DNA of 64,000 bases from Cellulomonas sp. S1-8 (GTDB lineage Bacteria > Actinomycetota > Actinomycetes > Actinomycetales > Cellulomonadaceae): NCBI RefSeq assembly GCF_026184235.1, contig NZ_CP110806.1:3906001-3970000 (forward strand), in the 5' to 3' direction. This document shows positions 52,949 to 61,447 of the stretch, piece after piece. Positions within the stretch are counted from its first letter, which is position 1; every line of letters starts with the position of its first letter. Below the pieces are notes generated by a model. That model saw only the letters and a program-made list of their open reading frames with translations, was not told the origin of the DNA and did not search any database. Position numbers and translations under genes: made by a program.

Positions 52949-54283
52949 ATGCGCCCCACCACCGTCGTCGCGGCCTGCCCCGTCCACGCGCACGTCAGCC
53001 CGCTGCTGCCCGTGGCCCGCGCGCTCGTCGACGCGGGGCACCGCGTGCGGTTCCTCACCGCCGAGCGGTTCCGCACCGAGGTCGAGGCCACCGGCGCCGA
53101 GCTCGCTCCCCTGCCGCCCGACGCCGGCTTCGACGAGCGCACGCTCGACGTCGACCACCCCGAGCGGGCCGGCCGCACCGGCGCCGCCGCCATGCGCTGG
53201 GACCTGACCGAGCTGTTCATCAGGCGCATCGCCACGCAGGTCGCGGCACTCGACGCGATCCTCGACGAGGCCGACGGCACCGACGGCACGGTAGGTGCCC
53301 TCGTCTTCGACCCGCTGTTCCTCGGCGCCTTCGCGATCACCACCCGCCCGCCCGCGCAGCGCCCCCGCACCGTCGTCGTCGGCATCTTCCCGTCCGCGAC
53401 GCCGCACCCCGGCGTGCCGCCGTTCGGCCCCGGCCTGACCCCGATGCCGGGCCTGGGCGGTCGGGTGCGCGACGCGCTCGTGCGGGCCGCCGTGGAGCGG
53501 GGCGCGCTGCGGCCCGCCCAGGTCGCGGCCGTCCGCGCGATGCGCGACATCGGTGCACGTCCGCCGGCCGGCTTCCTGTTCGGCTGGGCGGCCAGCGCCG
53601 ACGTCACCGTCCAGCTCACCGTCCCCGGGTTCGAGTACCCGCGCCCGCTCCTGGGCGACACGTTCCGGCTCCTCGGCCCGACGGGCGTCCCGCGCCCCGG
53701 CAGCGTGACCGTCGACCCCGCGACCCTGCCCGGGTGGTGGTCGGACCTGGACGGGCGCACGGTCGTGCACGTCACGCAGGGCACGGTCGCCAACGACGAC
53801 CCGGCCCAGCTGCTGCGCCCCACGATCGACGCCCTGGCCGACGAGGACGTGCTGGTCGTCGCCGCGACCGGCGGCGCCCCGGTCGAGAACCTCGGCCCGC
53901 TGCCCGCGAACGTGCGTGCCGAGCGCATGCTCCCCTACCCCGCCCTGCTTCCCCGCACCGACGTCATGGTGACCAACGGCGGGTACGGCGGGGTGCACTG
54001 GGCGCTCGCCCACGGCGTCCCGCTGGTCGTCGCGGGCGCCACGGAGGACAAGGCCGAGGTGGGGGCGCGCGTCGCGTGGTCCGGCGCCGGCGTCCGCCTG
54101 CGTGGCAACCGGCCGACTGCCGACCGGGTCCGCGACGCCGTCCGCACGGTCCGCACCGACCCGTCGTACCGGGCGAGCGCGCAGCGGCTGGCCGAGCAGA
54201 TCGCGGCCTCGCCGGGCGCGGCCGGGGTCGTCGACGCCGTGACCGCGAGCGGCCCGGGCTCCGGTGTCGGCGGGTGCCGGTAG
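52949..54283 (+). CDS. UGT/MGT-type glycosyltransferase
   Basis: A 444-residue GT1-family enzyme; the ATG at 52949 follows GGAGGA by 5 bp. The N-terminal acceptor half starts A-C-P-V-H-A-H-V-S-P-L-L-P-V-A-R-A-L. The C-terminal nucleotide-sugar half has V-V-H-V-T-Q-G-T-V, then P-Y-P-A-L-L-P-R-T-D-V-M-V-T-N-G-G-Y-G-G-V, and L-A-H-G-V-P-L-V-V-A-G, matching the plant-and-macrolide GT motif except that the usual H in the H-G-G loop is N (T-N-G-G). It may glycosylate a small molecule. It precedes a small DUF1905 gene by 10 bp. Confidence 0.85.
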   Translation: MRPTTVVAACPVHAHVSPLLPVARALVDAGHRVRFLTAERFRTEVEATGAELAPLPPDAGFDERTLDVDHPERAGRTGAAAMRWDLTELFIRRIATQVAALDAILDEADGTDGTVGALVFDPLFLGAFAITTRPPAQRPRTVVVGIFPSATPHPGVPPFGPGLTPMPGLGGRVRDALVRAAVERGALRPAQVAAVRAMRDIGARPPAGFLFGWAASADVTVQLTVPGFEYPRPLLGDTFRLLGPTGVPRPGSVTVDPATLPGWWSDLDGRTVVHVTQGTVANDDPAQLLRPTIDALADEDVLVVAATGGAPVENLGPLPANVRAERMLPYPALLPRTDVMVTNGGYGGVHWALAHGVPLVVAGATEDKAEVGARVAWSGAGVRLRGNRPTADRVRDAVRTVRTDPSYRASAQRLAEQIAASPGAAGVVDAVTASGPGSGVGGCR

Positions 54284-54293
54284 CGTCGCGGCC

Positions 54294-54590
54294 GTGCCGG
54301 AGTACGAGGTCGACGTCACCCTGTGGCAGGTCGAGAACGGGTCGTGGGTGTTCGCGGCCCTGCCGTTCGACGTCGCCGACCAGGTGGACGAGGTGACGCG
54401 CGGCCGGCAGGGCGGGTTCGGCTCGGTCCGGGTCGAGGTGACGCTCGGGCCGACGACGTGGCGCACGTCGCTGTTCCCGGACAAGGTGCGCGAGACGTTC
54501 GTGCTGCCGGTCAAGAAGGCGGTCCGGACGGCCGCCGGCGTCGCGGTCGGCGACGTGGTGCGCGTGCGGCTGCGGCTCGTCGACGGGTGA
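54294..54590 (+). CDS. DUF1905 domain protein
   Basis: A 98-residue beta-barrel-like protein from the GTG at 54294. Segments W-x-F-A-A-L-P-F-D-V-A-D, G-F-G-S-V-R-V-E-V-T-L-G-x-T-x-W-R-T-S-L-F-P-D and Y/F-V-L-P-V-K-K-A-V-R are the DUF1905 pattern. The function is unknown. It probably shares the transcript of the glycosyltransferase. Confidence 0.82.
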   Translation: MPEYEVDVTLWQVENGSWVFAALPFDVADQVDEVTRGRQGGFGSVRVEVTLGPTTWRTSLFPDKVRETFVLPVKKAVRTAAGVAVGDVVRVRLRLVDG

Positions 54591-54596
54591 GGCGCG

Positions 54597-54818
54597 TCAG
54601 GACGAGATGCGGCCCTTGGCGAAGTAGGCCAGCGGGCCCACCCAGTTGACGAGCAGCGCGATCGCCCACACGGACTTGGGACCGTTCACCTGGTCCGCGG
54701 GGCGGCGGACGAGGTCGCGGTAGGCGGCGGTGGTCAGGGCGATCTGGGCGGCGCCGACGAGGGACACCACCACGCGCCGACCGGTGCTCATCGCCAGCCA
54801 CTTCTTCTGCAGGTGCAC
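54597..54818 (-). CDS. Small PLDc_N-type membrane protein
   Basis: A 73-residue protein with two hydrophobic segments (about 15-35 and 48-66) separated by a basic loop with R-D-L-V-R-R-P. The motif V-N-G-P-K-S-V-W-A-I-A-L-L-V-N-W-V-G-P, split here by helix, matches the PLDc N-terminal module found alone in many small actinobacterial proteins. Its role is unknown. Confidence 0.72.
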   Translation of the reverse strand: MHLQKKWLAMSTGRRVVVSLVGAAQIALTTAAYRDLVRRPADQVNGPKSVWAIALLVNWVGPLAYFAKGRISS

Positions 54819-54923
54819 GTCGGACCTCCGGGGTGGGCGCGCTCGGCGCGGGACGGGTCACCCCCATCGTCCACCAGCGCCGCACGCGCCGCAGGACCGG
54901 ACGTCCCGCCGTAACCTGGCGGC

Positions 54924-55409
54924 ATGGAGCTCACCCTGGGTCTCGACGAGGCCCTGACCCTGGCCCGTGCGGCCGACGCGATCCCGTCCGCCGTGACCGA
55001 CGTGCGCGGGGAGGCCCGCCTGGTCCGCGCCCAGGTCAAGGTGCACGAGCTGCCGGGGGTCCCCGGTGCCGTCCGCATGGCGACGCGGCTGGCGGGACCC
55101 GTCGACGTGCGCGTCGAGGACCGTGGGGTGACGGGCCGCACCTGGCAGGTGGCGGTCGTCGCGTCGCACCCGGTGCTGCGCATGGACCTCAGCGGGTTCG
55201 TGACGGACGCCGTCCGCGGGCAGCTGGGCAAGCTGCCCCCGGGCGTCGCGACGGTGCACACCGCGGGCGGCGCGACCGTCGTCGAGGTCGACCTCGACCG
55301 CCTGGGCCCGCTGGTCGGCGAGGCGTTCCCGGCAGCGCGCGGGCTGGCGCTGCGCGTCGACGACGTGGAGCTCGGCGACCGTCTGCGGCTGGCCGCCACG
55401 GTCCGGTGA
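54924..55409 (+). CDS. Hypothetical protein (beta-rich, 161 residues)
   Basis: I do not recognise this protein. It starts M-E-L-T-L-G-L-D, is rich in Val, Arg and Asp, has no signal or membrane segment, and alternates short beta strands (V-D-V-R-V-E-D, V-V-E-V-D-L-D-R-L). The pattern of repeated strands ending in L-A-L-R-V-D-D-V-E-L is faintly like DUF2993-type sheets. Codon usage is normal for the window, so it is likely real. Confidence 0.65.
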   Translation: MELTLGLDEALTLARAADAIPSAVTDVRGEARLVRAQVKVHELPGVPGAVRMATRLAGPVDVRVEDRGVTGRTWQVAVVASHPVLRMDLSGFVTDAVRGQLGKLPPGVATVHTAGGATVVEVDLDRLGPLVGEAFPAARGLALRVDDVELGDRLRLAATVR

Positions 55410-55591
55410 CGCGTGGCCGGGAGGCCCGCAAGATCGTGGTACCAACCCCTCGCGCGGGCGCGATCTGTGCCGCTAGGCTGTCTCTCGTAGTCGCAGTGCT
55501 TTGTTTGTCCCGTTCTCCGGAGCGGACGACGACCACCGTGATTCACCGGTCCCGGTCGTCGGGTCCGTAGTAGCCGCATGAGGAGAATGAC
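55410..55591 (+). promoter_or_regulatory. Leader and promoter region of the cold-shock gene
   Basis: 182 bp without a gene. A TAGGCT -10-like box lies at 55474-55479, which leaves a long untranslated leader of about 110 nt. The leader contains CGACGACC and GGTCGTCG arms around 55525-55560, which can form a hairpin. Long structured leaders are usual in cold-shock genes. Confidence 0.5.
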
Positions 55592-55795
55592 GTGCCCACT
55601 GGCATCGTGAAGTGGTTCAACGCCGAGAAGGGTTTCGGCTTCATCGCCCCCGAGGATGGCGGCCCGGACGTGTTCGTCCACTACTCGGCCATCCAGACGC
55701 AGGGCTACCGCTCGCTCGAGGAGAACCAGCGCGTGCAGTTCGACGTGCAGGCCGGCCCCAAGGGCCCGCAGGCCTCGAACGTCACCACCGCCTGA
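55592..55795 (+). CDS. cspA: Cold-shock protein (CspA family)
   Basis: A 67-residue single OB-fold RNA chaperone from the GTG at 55592, with AGGAGA 6 bp upstream. Both RNA-binding motifs are intact: K-G-F-G-F-I (RNP1) at about 14-19 and V-F-V-H-Y (RNP2) at about 28-32. It begins [13 protein letters not shown] as usual for actinobacterial Csp proteins. A strong terminator follows. Confidence 0.96.
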   Translation: MPTGIVKWFNAEKGFGFIAPEDGGPDVFVHYSAIQTQGYRSLEENQRVQFDVQAGPKGPQASNVTTA

Positions 55796-55827
55796 GCGAC
55801 GAGCACCCCGAGCCCACGGGCTCACCG

Positions 55828-55860
55828 GAAGGCGCCCCGACCACTGGTCGGGGCGCCTTC
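55828..55860 (+). terminator. Rho-independent-type terminator of cspA
   Basis: 15-bp perfect arms GAAGGCGCCCCGACC and GGTCGGGGCGCCTTC around loop ACT, 33 bp after the stop. The following TCTGCGTT has only a few T residues, as usual in this GC range. Confidence 0.92.
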
Positions 55861-55945
55861 TGCGTTCCGGCCACCCCGTCGCCGACGCACCACCATGGTC
55901 GCGAGCCCCCGAACCCCGCTCCCGGGCCCCGTCCCCCACCCCGCC

Positions 55946-56138
55946 GAGCGCAACACCGCTCCCCGAATGGGCCTCCCAACGGGGACCCATGTCCCGCTCG
56001 CGCCACACCCCGCCGACCGGAACACGGCTCCCTGAAACGGCCGGCAGACGGGGACCCATGTTCCGGTCGCGCCACCCCCGCCGCCCACCGGAACACCAGT
56101 CACCTGTTCGACCGGCCGACGGGGACTGGTGTGCCGGT
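55946..56138. repeat. Three tandem 70-bp hairpin repeats
   Basis: Units at 55946-55999, 56016-56067 and 56087-56138, spaced 70 and 71 bp. Each begins (A/G)CCGGAACAC-like, carries an inner ACGGGGAC segment, and ends with the complement of its start (TGTTCCGGT in unit 2, GTGTGCCGGT in unit 3). The outer arms differ between units but each unit keeps its own pairing (15-bp arms with one mismatch in unit 3). The 295-bp gap between the cspA terminator and the PadR operator has no gene. Confidence 0.8.
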
Positions 56139-56168
56139 CGGCGACGCGGGGCTAGGTTGCGTGACGAT

Positions 56169-56189
56169 CTAGTCAGTCGTACTGTCTAG
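56169..56189 (+). promoter_or_regulatory. Candidate PadR operator
   Basis: Inverted repeat CTAGTCAGT-CGT-ACTGTCTAG with one mismatched pair in each arm, ending 2 bp before the padR-type start codon. It is AT-rich relative to its surroundings. Its position would allow direct autorepression and suggests a leaderless or very short leader. Confidence 0.65.
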
Positions 56190-56191
56190 CC

Positions 56192-56578
56192 ATGGTCAGC
56201 CGCACCGCACCCGTCCCCGACGGGCCGTCGTCCGACGCCGTCGGCGAGTGGCCCGGCGAGTGGCTGCGCGGGGTCCTGTCCCTGTGCGCACTGCGCGTCC
56301 TGGCCGACGGCGCCACCTACGGCTACGACATCGCCCAGCGGCTCGCCGCCGCGGGTCTCGGCGAGATCAAGGGCGGCACCCTGTACCCCCTGCTCGGCCG
56401 GTTGCACGCCGCGGGGCTCCTCGACGAGGAGTGGCGCCCGGGCGACGGCGGCCCCGGCCGCAAGTACTACGCCCTGACCGACGCGGGGCGCACCCACCTG
56501 CACGACGAGGGCGCGCGCTGGTCCCGCTTCGCCGACCTCACCCAGTCGTTCGTCACGCAACCGGAGGTCTCCCGATGA
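56192..56578 (+). CDS. PadR-family transcriptional regulator
   Basis: A 128-residue regulator with the PadR winged helix: L-R-G-V-L-S-L-C-A-L-R-V-L, Y-G-Y-D-I-A-Q-R-L, I-K-G-G-T-L-Y-P-L-L-G-R-L, G-R-K-Y-Y-A-L-T-D-A-G. The C-terminal dimer helix is short. It overlaps the next gene (ATGA at 56575). The order PadR regulator followed by membrane proteins with a DUF1700/DUF1707-like start is common in Gram-positive stress or antibiotic-sensing operons. Confidence 0.92.
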   Translation: MVSRTAPVPDGPSSDAVGEWPGEWLRGVLSLCALRVLADGATYGYDIAQRLAAAGLGEIKGGTLYPLLGRLHAAGLLDEEWRPGDGGPGRKYYALTDAGRTHLHDEGARWSRFADLTQSFVTQPEVSR

Positions 56579-57297
56579 GCACCGACCCCGCCACCCTCGC
56601 CCCCCACGTCGAGCCGCGCTGGCGCGACGGCTTCGTCGTCGAGCTGCGGCTGCGCAACGTGCCCGGGGCCTCGATCGGCGACGCCCTTGCCGAGGTCGAG
56701 GCGCACTGCGTCGACGCCGGCCAGGACGCCGAGACGGCGTTCGGCGACCCAGTCGCGTACGCACGCGGGATCGCCGGGGTCCTGCCCCGCCGTCGCACGC
56801 CGGTACGGGACGGGGCCGCCGTCGTCGTGCAGACCGCAGGAGTCGTGGGGGTCGTGTGGGCGGTGCCGCCGTGGCTGCACGGCGAGCCCCTCGCACTCTC
56901 CGGCGGCATGGCGGCGAGCGTGATCGCCACGCTGCTCGTCGCGGTCGCCCTGTGCTTCGCACCGGCCGCGGTGCTGGGTCGCCTTGCGCGCGTCCGGTGG
57001 TGGCTTGCGGGGCTGGCGGGCTCCGTGATCGCGCTCGTCCTCGCTTACACGGCGCTCCTGCCGGGCGGTGCACTGACAGCAGCTGCGGCCCCGGTCGTCC
57101 TGGTCAGCGTCATCCTGCTGGCGGCGGGCGCCGCGGCCCTGCACGCTCTGGGTGCCACGAACGACGCCGTCACAGGACCCGGGGACGACGACGCCGAGGG
57201 GGCGCGACGAGCCCGCCGCACCTCGGTCCTCCTGAGCGCGGCGCTGCCTGCCGTCGCGCTGCTCGCCGCTGGCCTGCTGGCCCTGCTGCCGCGCTGA
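56575..57297 (+). CDS. Membrane protein paired with PadR, first paralog
   Basis: A 240-residue protein. Residues 1-75 are a soluble domain with L-A-P-H-V-E-x-R-W-x-D-x-F-V-V-E-L-R-L-R-(N/D)-V-P-G-A, split by short gaps, then F-G-D-P-V-x-Y-A. About six hydrophobic segments follow. The N-terminal domain resembles the HAAS/DUF1700 helical domain that partners PadR proteins. It is paralogous to the next gene. Its start overlaps the padR stop. Confidence 0.75.
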   Translation: MSTDPATLAPHVEPRWRDGFVVELRLRNVPGASIGDALAEVEAHCVDAGQDAETAFGDPVAYARGIAGVLPRRRTPVRDGAAVVVQTAGVVGVVWAVPPWLHGEPLALSGGMAASVIATLLVAVALCFAPAAVLGRLARVRWWLAGLAGSVIALVLAYTALLPGGALTAAAAPVVLVSVILLAAGAAALHALGATNDAVTGPGDDDAEGARRARRTSVLLSAALPAVALLAAGLLALLPR

Positions 57298-57351
57298 GCC
57301 GCGCCCGCCGTCCCCGCATCCCACGTCCGCCACACGCCCGGAGGCCTCCCG

Positions 57352-58104
57352 ATGAGCACCGAGATCACTCAGCTCGCCCCCCACGTCGAGAAGTCCTGGG
57401 CCGACGACTTCGTCGTCGAGCTGCGGCTGCGGGACGTGCCCGGCGCCGCGATCGGCGACGTGCTGACCGAGGTGGACGCGCACGTGGTCGACTCCGGCAC
57501 CAGCGCGCGCGACGCGTTCGGCGACCCCGTGCAGTACGCCGTGCAGATCGCCGAGACCGCCGGGCGGCCCACACCTGACGACCCGCGGGAGATGGTGCCG
57601 CTCGCGCTCGGCGGTGCCGGGCTGGTCGTCGCGATCGACGGCGTCGTGGAGTGGTTCGGCGACGGGACGGTCGACGTGACCGGGGGCACGGTGGCCCTCG
57701 TCCTCGCGGTGCTCACGCTGCCGTTCGTCGTCCAGCGGCACGGCACGCCGCTGCTGCGCTACCTGGTCGCGAGCTCGTTCTGGCGGATCTGGCTGCTGAG
57801 CATGGCGTTCATGGGGGCCCTGGTCGGTCTCGCGCTGCTGGCGCGGACGTGGCACATCGGCACCCTGCCCGCACCGCCCGTGGCCGTCGCCGCGCTCGCG
57901 CTGCTGGCGGTCACGACCGCGCTCGAGCTGCGCAACCGCTCGGAGGTCGACCCGCTGCTGGCCCCGGGTGCCGATCGTGCGACGGCCGACGCCGCGGCCC
58001 GGCGCGACGCCCGCGGGCTGGCGCTGGTCGTCACCGGGATCCAGGTCGGGAGCATCGCCGCCGCCGTGGGCCTGGCCGTCCTCGTCACGCACCTGGCCGG
58101 CTGA
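57352..58104 (+). CDS. Membrane protein paired with PadR, second paralog
   Basis: A 250-residue paralog of the preceding protein: the first about 70 residues are closely alike (L-A-P-H-V-E-K-S-W-A-D-D-F-V-V-E-L-R-L-R-D-V-P-G-A, in blocks). Even the ribosome site and start region match (GGAGGYCTCCCGATGAGCACC-like in both, differing at one or two bases). The membrane half has diverged. The pair arose by tandem duplication. Likely a membrane sensor or effector under PadR control. Confidence 0.75.
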   Translation: MSTEITQLAPHVEKSWADDFVVELRLRDVPGAAIGDVLTEVDAHVVDSGTSARDAFGDPVQYAVQIAETAGRPTPDDPREMVPLALGGAGLVVAIDGVVEWFGDGTVDVTGGTVALVLAVLTLPFVVQRHGTPLLRYLVASSFWRIWLLSMAFMGALVGLALLARTWHIGTLPAPPVAVAALALLAVTTALELRNRSEVDPLLAPGADRATADAAARRDARGLALVVTGIQVGSIAAAVGLAVLVTHLAG

Positions 58105-58107
58105 GGG

Positions 58108-59412
58108 TCAGCGGCTCCAGCGCCGCACGACGAGGCCCAGCCCCACCGCGAACGTCGCGCCCGCCACCGCCAGGTACGGACCGTAGAACCGCCGCAGCAA
58201 CGGCGCACCCGCCCCGGCCGCCGCACCGACGGCGGCCCCCACCGCCAGCGACCGCACCCCCCGCGCCCCGAGCGCGTGCGCCGCGAGCGGTCCCGCGGGC
58301 ACGCGAGCGTCCCCCGCGGCGGCCGCGTACACCTTGACGGGGATGCCGTTGAGGGCCTGGCGCCAGATGCCGCGCGCGCCGGCGGCGGCGAGGTCCGCGG
58401 CGGCGCGCTCGCGCATCGCGCGCGTGGTCAGCGGCGCGGGCGGCTGCTCGCCGCGGGCCGTGAGCGCGCGGGTCACGAGGATCCCGGCGACGGACCCGAC
58501 GGCCAGGCATGCGGCGGCCGGCACCACGCGCCGCGGGTGCGACGCGGCGACGAGCACGAGGTACATCTCGGAGGTGACCGGCAGGCTCACGGCCTCGGCG
58601 AACCCCCAGGCCACGGCCCCGACCATGCCGGCCGGCCCGGACATGACGTTGCGCAGCACGCGCCACGTCCGCGAGCGCGACGGCACCGGCGGGCCGGCCG
58701 CGAGCATCCCCTCGATCTGCGCGACCAGGGGCGCCATGTCGGTGAGCTCGTGCGGGTCCAGCGGGTGCCCGACGCGCACCTCGACGGGCCCCGGCGTCAG
58801 GCGCCCCTTCTTGGCGAGCAGCTCCCGCGTGCCGACCACGGCGACGGGCAGGATCGGCACGTCGAACTCCTGGGCGATGCGCAGCGCGCCGCTGCGGAAC
58901 CGGCCCAGCTGCCCGTCGGTGGACCGCGTGCCCTCGGGGAACACCAGCAGGCTCGACCCCGAGCCGAGCACCTCGGTCGCGCCCTCGATGAGCGACTCGT
59001 ACCCGCCGCCGCCGTGCCGGCGCACGGGCACGGCGCCGATGGCGAGCTTGAGGAGCCGCGCCTTCCACGGGTCGTCGAACCAGTAGTCGCCGGCAGCGAC
59101 GACGACCGGCTTGTACGGCGCGGGGAACGCGGCGATGAGCGCCGGGGTGTCGGCATGCGACTGGTGGTTCGCGACGACGACCATCGCCTCGTAGGGCGCC
59201 GAGCCGACGACCCGGAAGCCGCCGATCAGGTGGAACGTGTTGCGCCAGGCGACGTGCCGGACCGCCCCGGCGAGGTTGAAGCCCGGCGGCAGCCCGACGC
59301 GCCGACGCAGCCGCCGCAGCGCGGCCGCCGGGTCGTGCGCGTGATCCTCGTCCGCGTGACCCTCGACCGCGTGACCCTCGACCGAGCCCGTCGCGGGCCG
59401 GTCCTCGCTCAT
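58108..59412 (-). CDS. 1-acyl-glycerol-3-phosphate acyltransferase-like protein
   Basis: A 434-residue protein. Residues 70-250 are a PlsC domain: motif I N-H-Q-S-H-A-D near 83, motif III F-P-E-G-T-R-S near 160, and P-I-L-P-V-A-V-V-G as motif IV. Residues 245-434 add two or more hydrophobic segments, longer than plain PlsC. It is the third gene of an operon with a CdsA-like and a CDP-alcohol transferase gene, joined by 4-bp overlaps. The set could make a particular phospholipid head group. Confidence 0.87.
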   Translation of the reverse strand: MSEDRPATGSVEGHAVEGHADEDHAHDPAAALRRLRRRVGLPPGFNLAGAVRHVAWRNTFHLIGGFRVVGSAPYEAMVVVANHQSHADTPALIAAFPAPYKPVVVAAGDYWFDDPWKARLLKLAIGAVPVRRHGGGGYESLIEGATEVLGSGSSLLVFPEGTRSTDGQLGRFRSGALRIAQEFDVPILPVAVVGTRELLAKKGRLTPGPVEVRVGHPLDPHELTDMAPLVAQIEGMLAAGPPVPSRSRTWRVLRNVMSGPAGMVGAVAWGFAEAVSLPVTSEMYLVLVAASHPRRVVPAAACLAVGSVAGILVTRALTARGEQPPAPLTTRAMRERAAADLAAAGARGIWRQALNGIPVKVYAAAAGDARVPAGPLAAHALGARGVRSLAVGAAVGAAAGAGAPLLRRFYGPYLAVAGATFAVGLGLVVRRWSR

Positions 59413-60344
59413 GCCAGCACCCACGCGAGCGGCAGGACGAGCAGCAGCGAGTCCACCCGGTCGAGCAGCCCGCCGAACCCGGGCAGCCACGTGCCCGCGT
59501 CCTTGACCCCTGCGCGTCGCTTCACCATGGACTCCACCAGATCTCCTCCTACACAGCCGAGCACCACGGCGACCACCAGGCCCACCGACACCGCTCCGAG
59601 CACGACGAGCACGAGCGTGCCGCCGACGGCCGCGCCGACGAGCCCGCCGACGGTCTTGTTGGGGCTCAGCGGCGACAGCGGCCGCCGCGCCCACGCGAAC
59701 CTCTTGAGCCCCTGCCCCCCGCACCACGCGGCGACGTCCGTCGCGGCCGCCGCGAAGCACAGCAGGAACGCGTCGGACCCGACGAGCACGAGGTGCGCGA
59801 GCGACCAGCACAGCCAGATCGACCCGAAGGCTGCGCCCGTCGCGCGCTCGACGCCGCGGTCGAGGTCGCCCGTCAGCACGGCCGGCACGGCGCACAGCAG
59901 CGCGATCAGCGGCACCAGGGCCAGCAGCCCGGGGTCGAGCCAGGCCGCCACGGGGTAGGCCACGGCCAGCACGAGCAGGATCACGGTCTCGGGACGCGGC
60001 AACCGCGTCATGGCGGCGAACTCCCGCACGGCCTGCAGCGCGAGCAGCACCGCCAGCAGGGTCGTCGGGCCGGGCCCGAGCCACATCGGGATGCCGATGA
60101 CGGGCAGGATCATCGCCCACGTCGTCCAGCGGCGCCGCAGCTCCGGCCGGCGGGACGCGAGCACGGGGACGGCGGCGACCGCGAGGATCGCGGCGGTCAG
60201 CACGAACAGGAAGACGGCCCGACCGTCGAGGTCGAGGTGCCAGTCGCCGAGCCGCAGGTCGAGCGCGTAGGCGGTGCGGTCCAGGCCGGTCCACGCCGCG
60301 AGCGGGTCGGCGACCCCGTCGCGCTGCGTCGGGTCGACGCTCAC
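59409..60344 (-). CDS. CdsA-like phosphatidate cytidylyltransferase
   Basis: A 311-residue integral membrane enzyme from the GTG overlapping the upstream stop (GTGA). About eight helices. The CdsA signature near the C-terminus is intact: [14 protein letters not shown], then [13 protein letters not shown]. An S-P-N-K-T-V-G-G segment precedes it. It should make CDP-diacylglycerol or a similar CDP-lipid for the CDP-alcohol transferase encoded just upstream. The housekeeping cdsA may lie elsewhere. Confidence 0.9.
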   Translation of the reverse strand: MSVDPTQRDGVADPLAAWTGLDRTAYALDLRLGDWHLDLDGRAVFLFVLTAAILAVAAVPVLASRRPELRRRWTTWAMILPVIGIPMWLGPGPTTLLAVLLALQAVREFAAMTRLPRPETVILLVLAVAYPVAAWLDPGLLALVPLIALLCAVPAVLTGDLDRGVERATGAAFGSIWLCWSLAHLVLVGSDAFLLCFAAAATDVAAWCGGQGLKRFAWARRPLSPLSPNKTVGGLVGAAVGGTLVLVVLGAVSVGLVVAVVLGCVGGDLVESMVKRRAGVKDAGTWLPGFGGLLDRVDSLLLVLPLAWVLA

Positions 60345-60955
60345 GCGCCCGGACCGGCGGCCAGGGCCTGGCGGATGCGTCGTGCGCGCACGACGGCGGT
60401 GAGCACCGAGCCGACGACGACCACGACGGCGACACCGGGGAGCAGGGTCGGCACGGCGGACGCGAGCACCGCGAACGCGCACCGTTCGGTCTTGCCGAGC
60501 GGGCCGCCGTTGAGCCGCGGCGCGCCCGCACCGGCGCCGGCCAGCGACACGAACGTCGGCAGCGTCGCGGCGAGCGCGGCGACGAGCACCCACGCCAGGG
60601 GCGTCAGGCCGCCGACCGCGTCACCACCGGTGCGGACGGCCAGCACCGCCAGCCCGGCGAACATCAGCAGGTCCGACGACCGGTCGCCCAGCTCGTTGAG
60701 GACGAACCCCCACGGCCGTGACACCCCGCGTGCCCGCGCGACCGCACCGTCGAGGTTCGCGCCCGCGAGGCGCACGGCCAGCAGCACGAGGGCCGCGGGC
60801 CACCAGCCAAGCGCGAGGGCGACGGCCGCGAGCACCGCGCCGACGACGCCCACGACCGTGAAGGTGTCCGGTGACGTGCCGCGGGCGACCGCCCCGTCGA
60901 CGAACCGGTGCAGCCGCCGGGTGTACCAGGGCTTGAGCGCGTACAGCGACGGCAT
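60341..60955 (-). CDS. CDP-alcohol phosphatidyltransferase-like protein (variant motif)
   Basis: A 204-residue membrane protein from the ATG at 60955. The family motif D-x2-D-G-x2-A-R-x8-G-x3-D-x3-D appears as A-N-L-D-G-A-V-A-R, x8, G-F-V-L-N-E-L-G-D: the first Asp is Ala and the third is Asn. As I recall, a YnbA-like subgroup shares this N-E-x-G-D form and also sits beside a CdsA-like gene. It may therefore use a different metal geometry or product. First gene of the lipid operon. Confidence 0.82.
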   Translation of the reverse strand: MPSLYALKPWYTRRLHRFVDGAVARGTSPDTFTVVGVVGAVLAAVALALGWWPAALVLLAVRLAGANLDGAVARARGVSRPWGFVLNELGDRSSDLLMFAGLAVLAVRTGGDAVGGLTPLAWVLVAALAATLPTFVSLAGAGAGAPRLNGGPLGKTERCAFAVLASAVPTLLPGVAVVVVVGSVLTAVVRARRIRQALAAGPGA

Positions 60956-61113
60956 GCCCGCGACTGTACCCACCGGCTCCGCGCGCCGCGGCGCCGCGGC
61001 GCGGAGGTCACCCGCCCGCCCCACAGCGGCGGACGGCCCGGTCGTCGTGGCGCGCGGGTGACGCGGCGCGGACGGTCCGAGAGGCAGCGCCCCGCACCCC
61101 CTAGACTCGGCCC

Positions 61114-61434
61114 GTGATCTTCAAGGCGGTGGGCGAGGGGCGCCCGTACCCGGACCACGGGTTGACGACCCCCGCGCAGTGGGCGGACGTCCCACCGCGT
61201 CAGGTACGGCTCGACGAGCTCGTCACGACGAAGCGCAACCTGGACCTCGACGCGCTGCTCGCCGAGGACTCGACGTTCTACGGCGACCTGTTCGCCCACG
61301 TCGTCGAGTACCGGGGCGTCCTCTACCTCGAGGACGGTCTGCACCGTGCCGTGCGCGCCGCCCTCCACCAGCGCGCGCTGCTGCACGCGCGGGTGCTGGT
61401 GGTGGACGTGACCGCCGCGAGCCGGGGCGAGTGA
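61114..61434 (+). CDS. Small VapB-antitoxin-like protein
   Basis: A 106-residue protein from the GTG at 61114. Segments Y-P-D-H-G-L, P-P-R-Q-V-R-L-D-E-L-V-T-T-K-R, L-A-E-D-S-T-F-Y-G-D-L-F-A-H-V-V and Y-L-E-D-G-L-H-R-A-V-R-A-A are strongly conserved in an actinobacterial family often labelled type II toxin-antitoxin VapB family. No toxin gene is adjacent, so the label should be treated with care. It is 13 bp upstream of the LytR_C gene. Confidence 0.7.
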   Translation: MIFKAVGEGRPYPDHGLTTPAQWADVPPRQVRLDELVTTKRNLDLDALLAEDSTFYGDLFAHVVEYRGVLYLEDGLHRAVRAALHQRALLHARVLVVDVTAASRGE

Positions 61435-61447
61435 GGGACGGGGCCGC

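Noticed and set aside
61114..61434. A VapBC toxin-antitoxin pair
   Set aside because: Only the VapB-labelled protein is present; neighbours are LytR_C and a divergent lipid gene, with no PIN-domain toxin.
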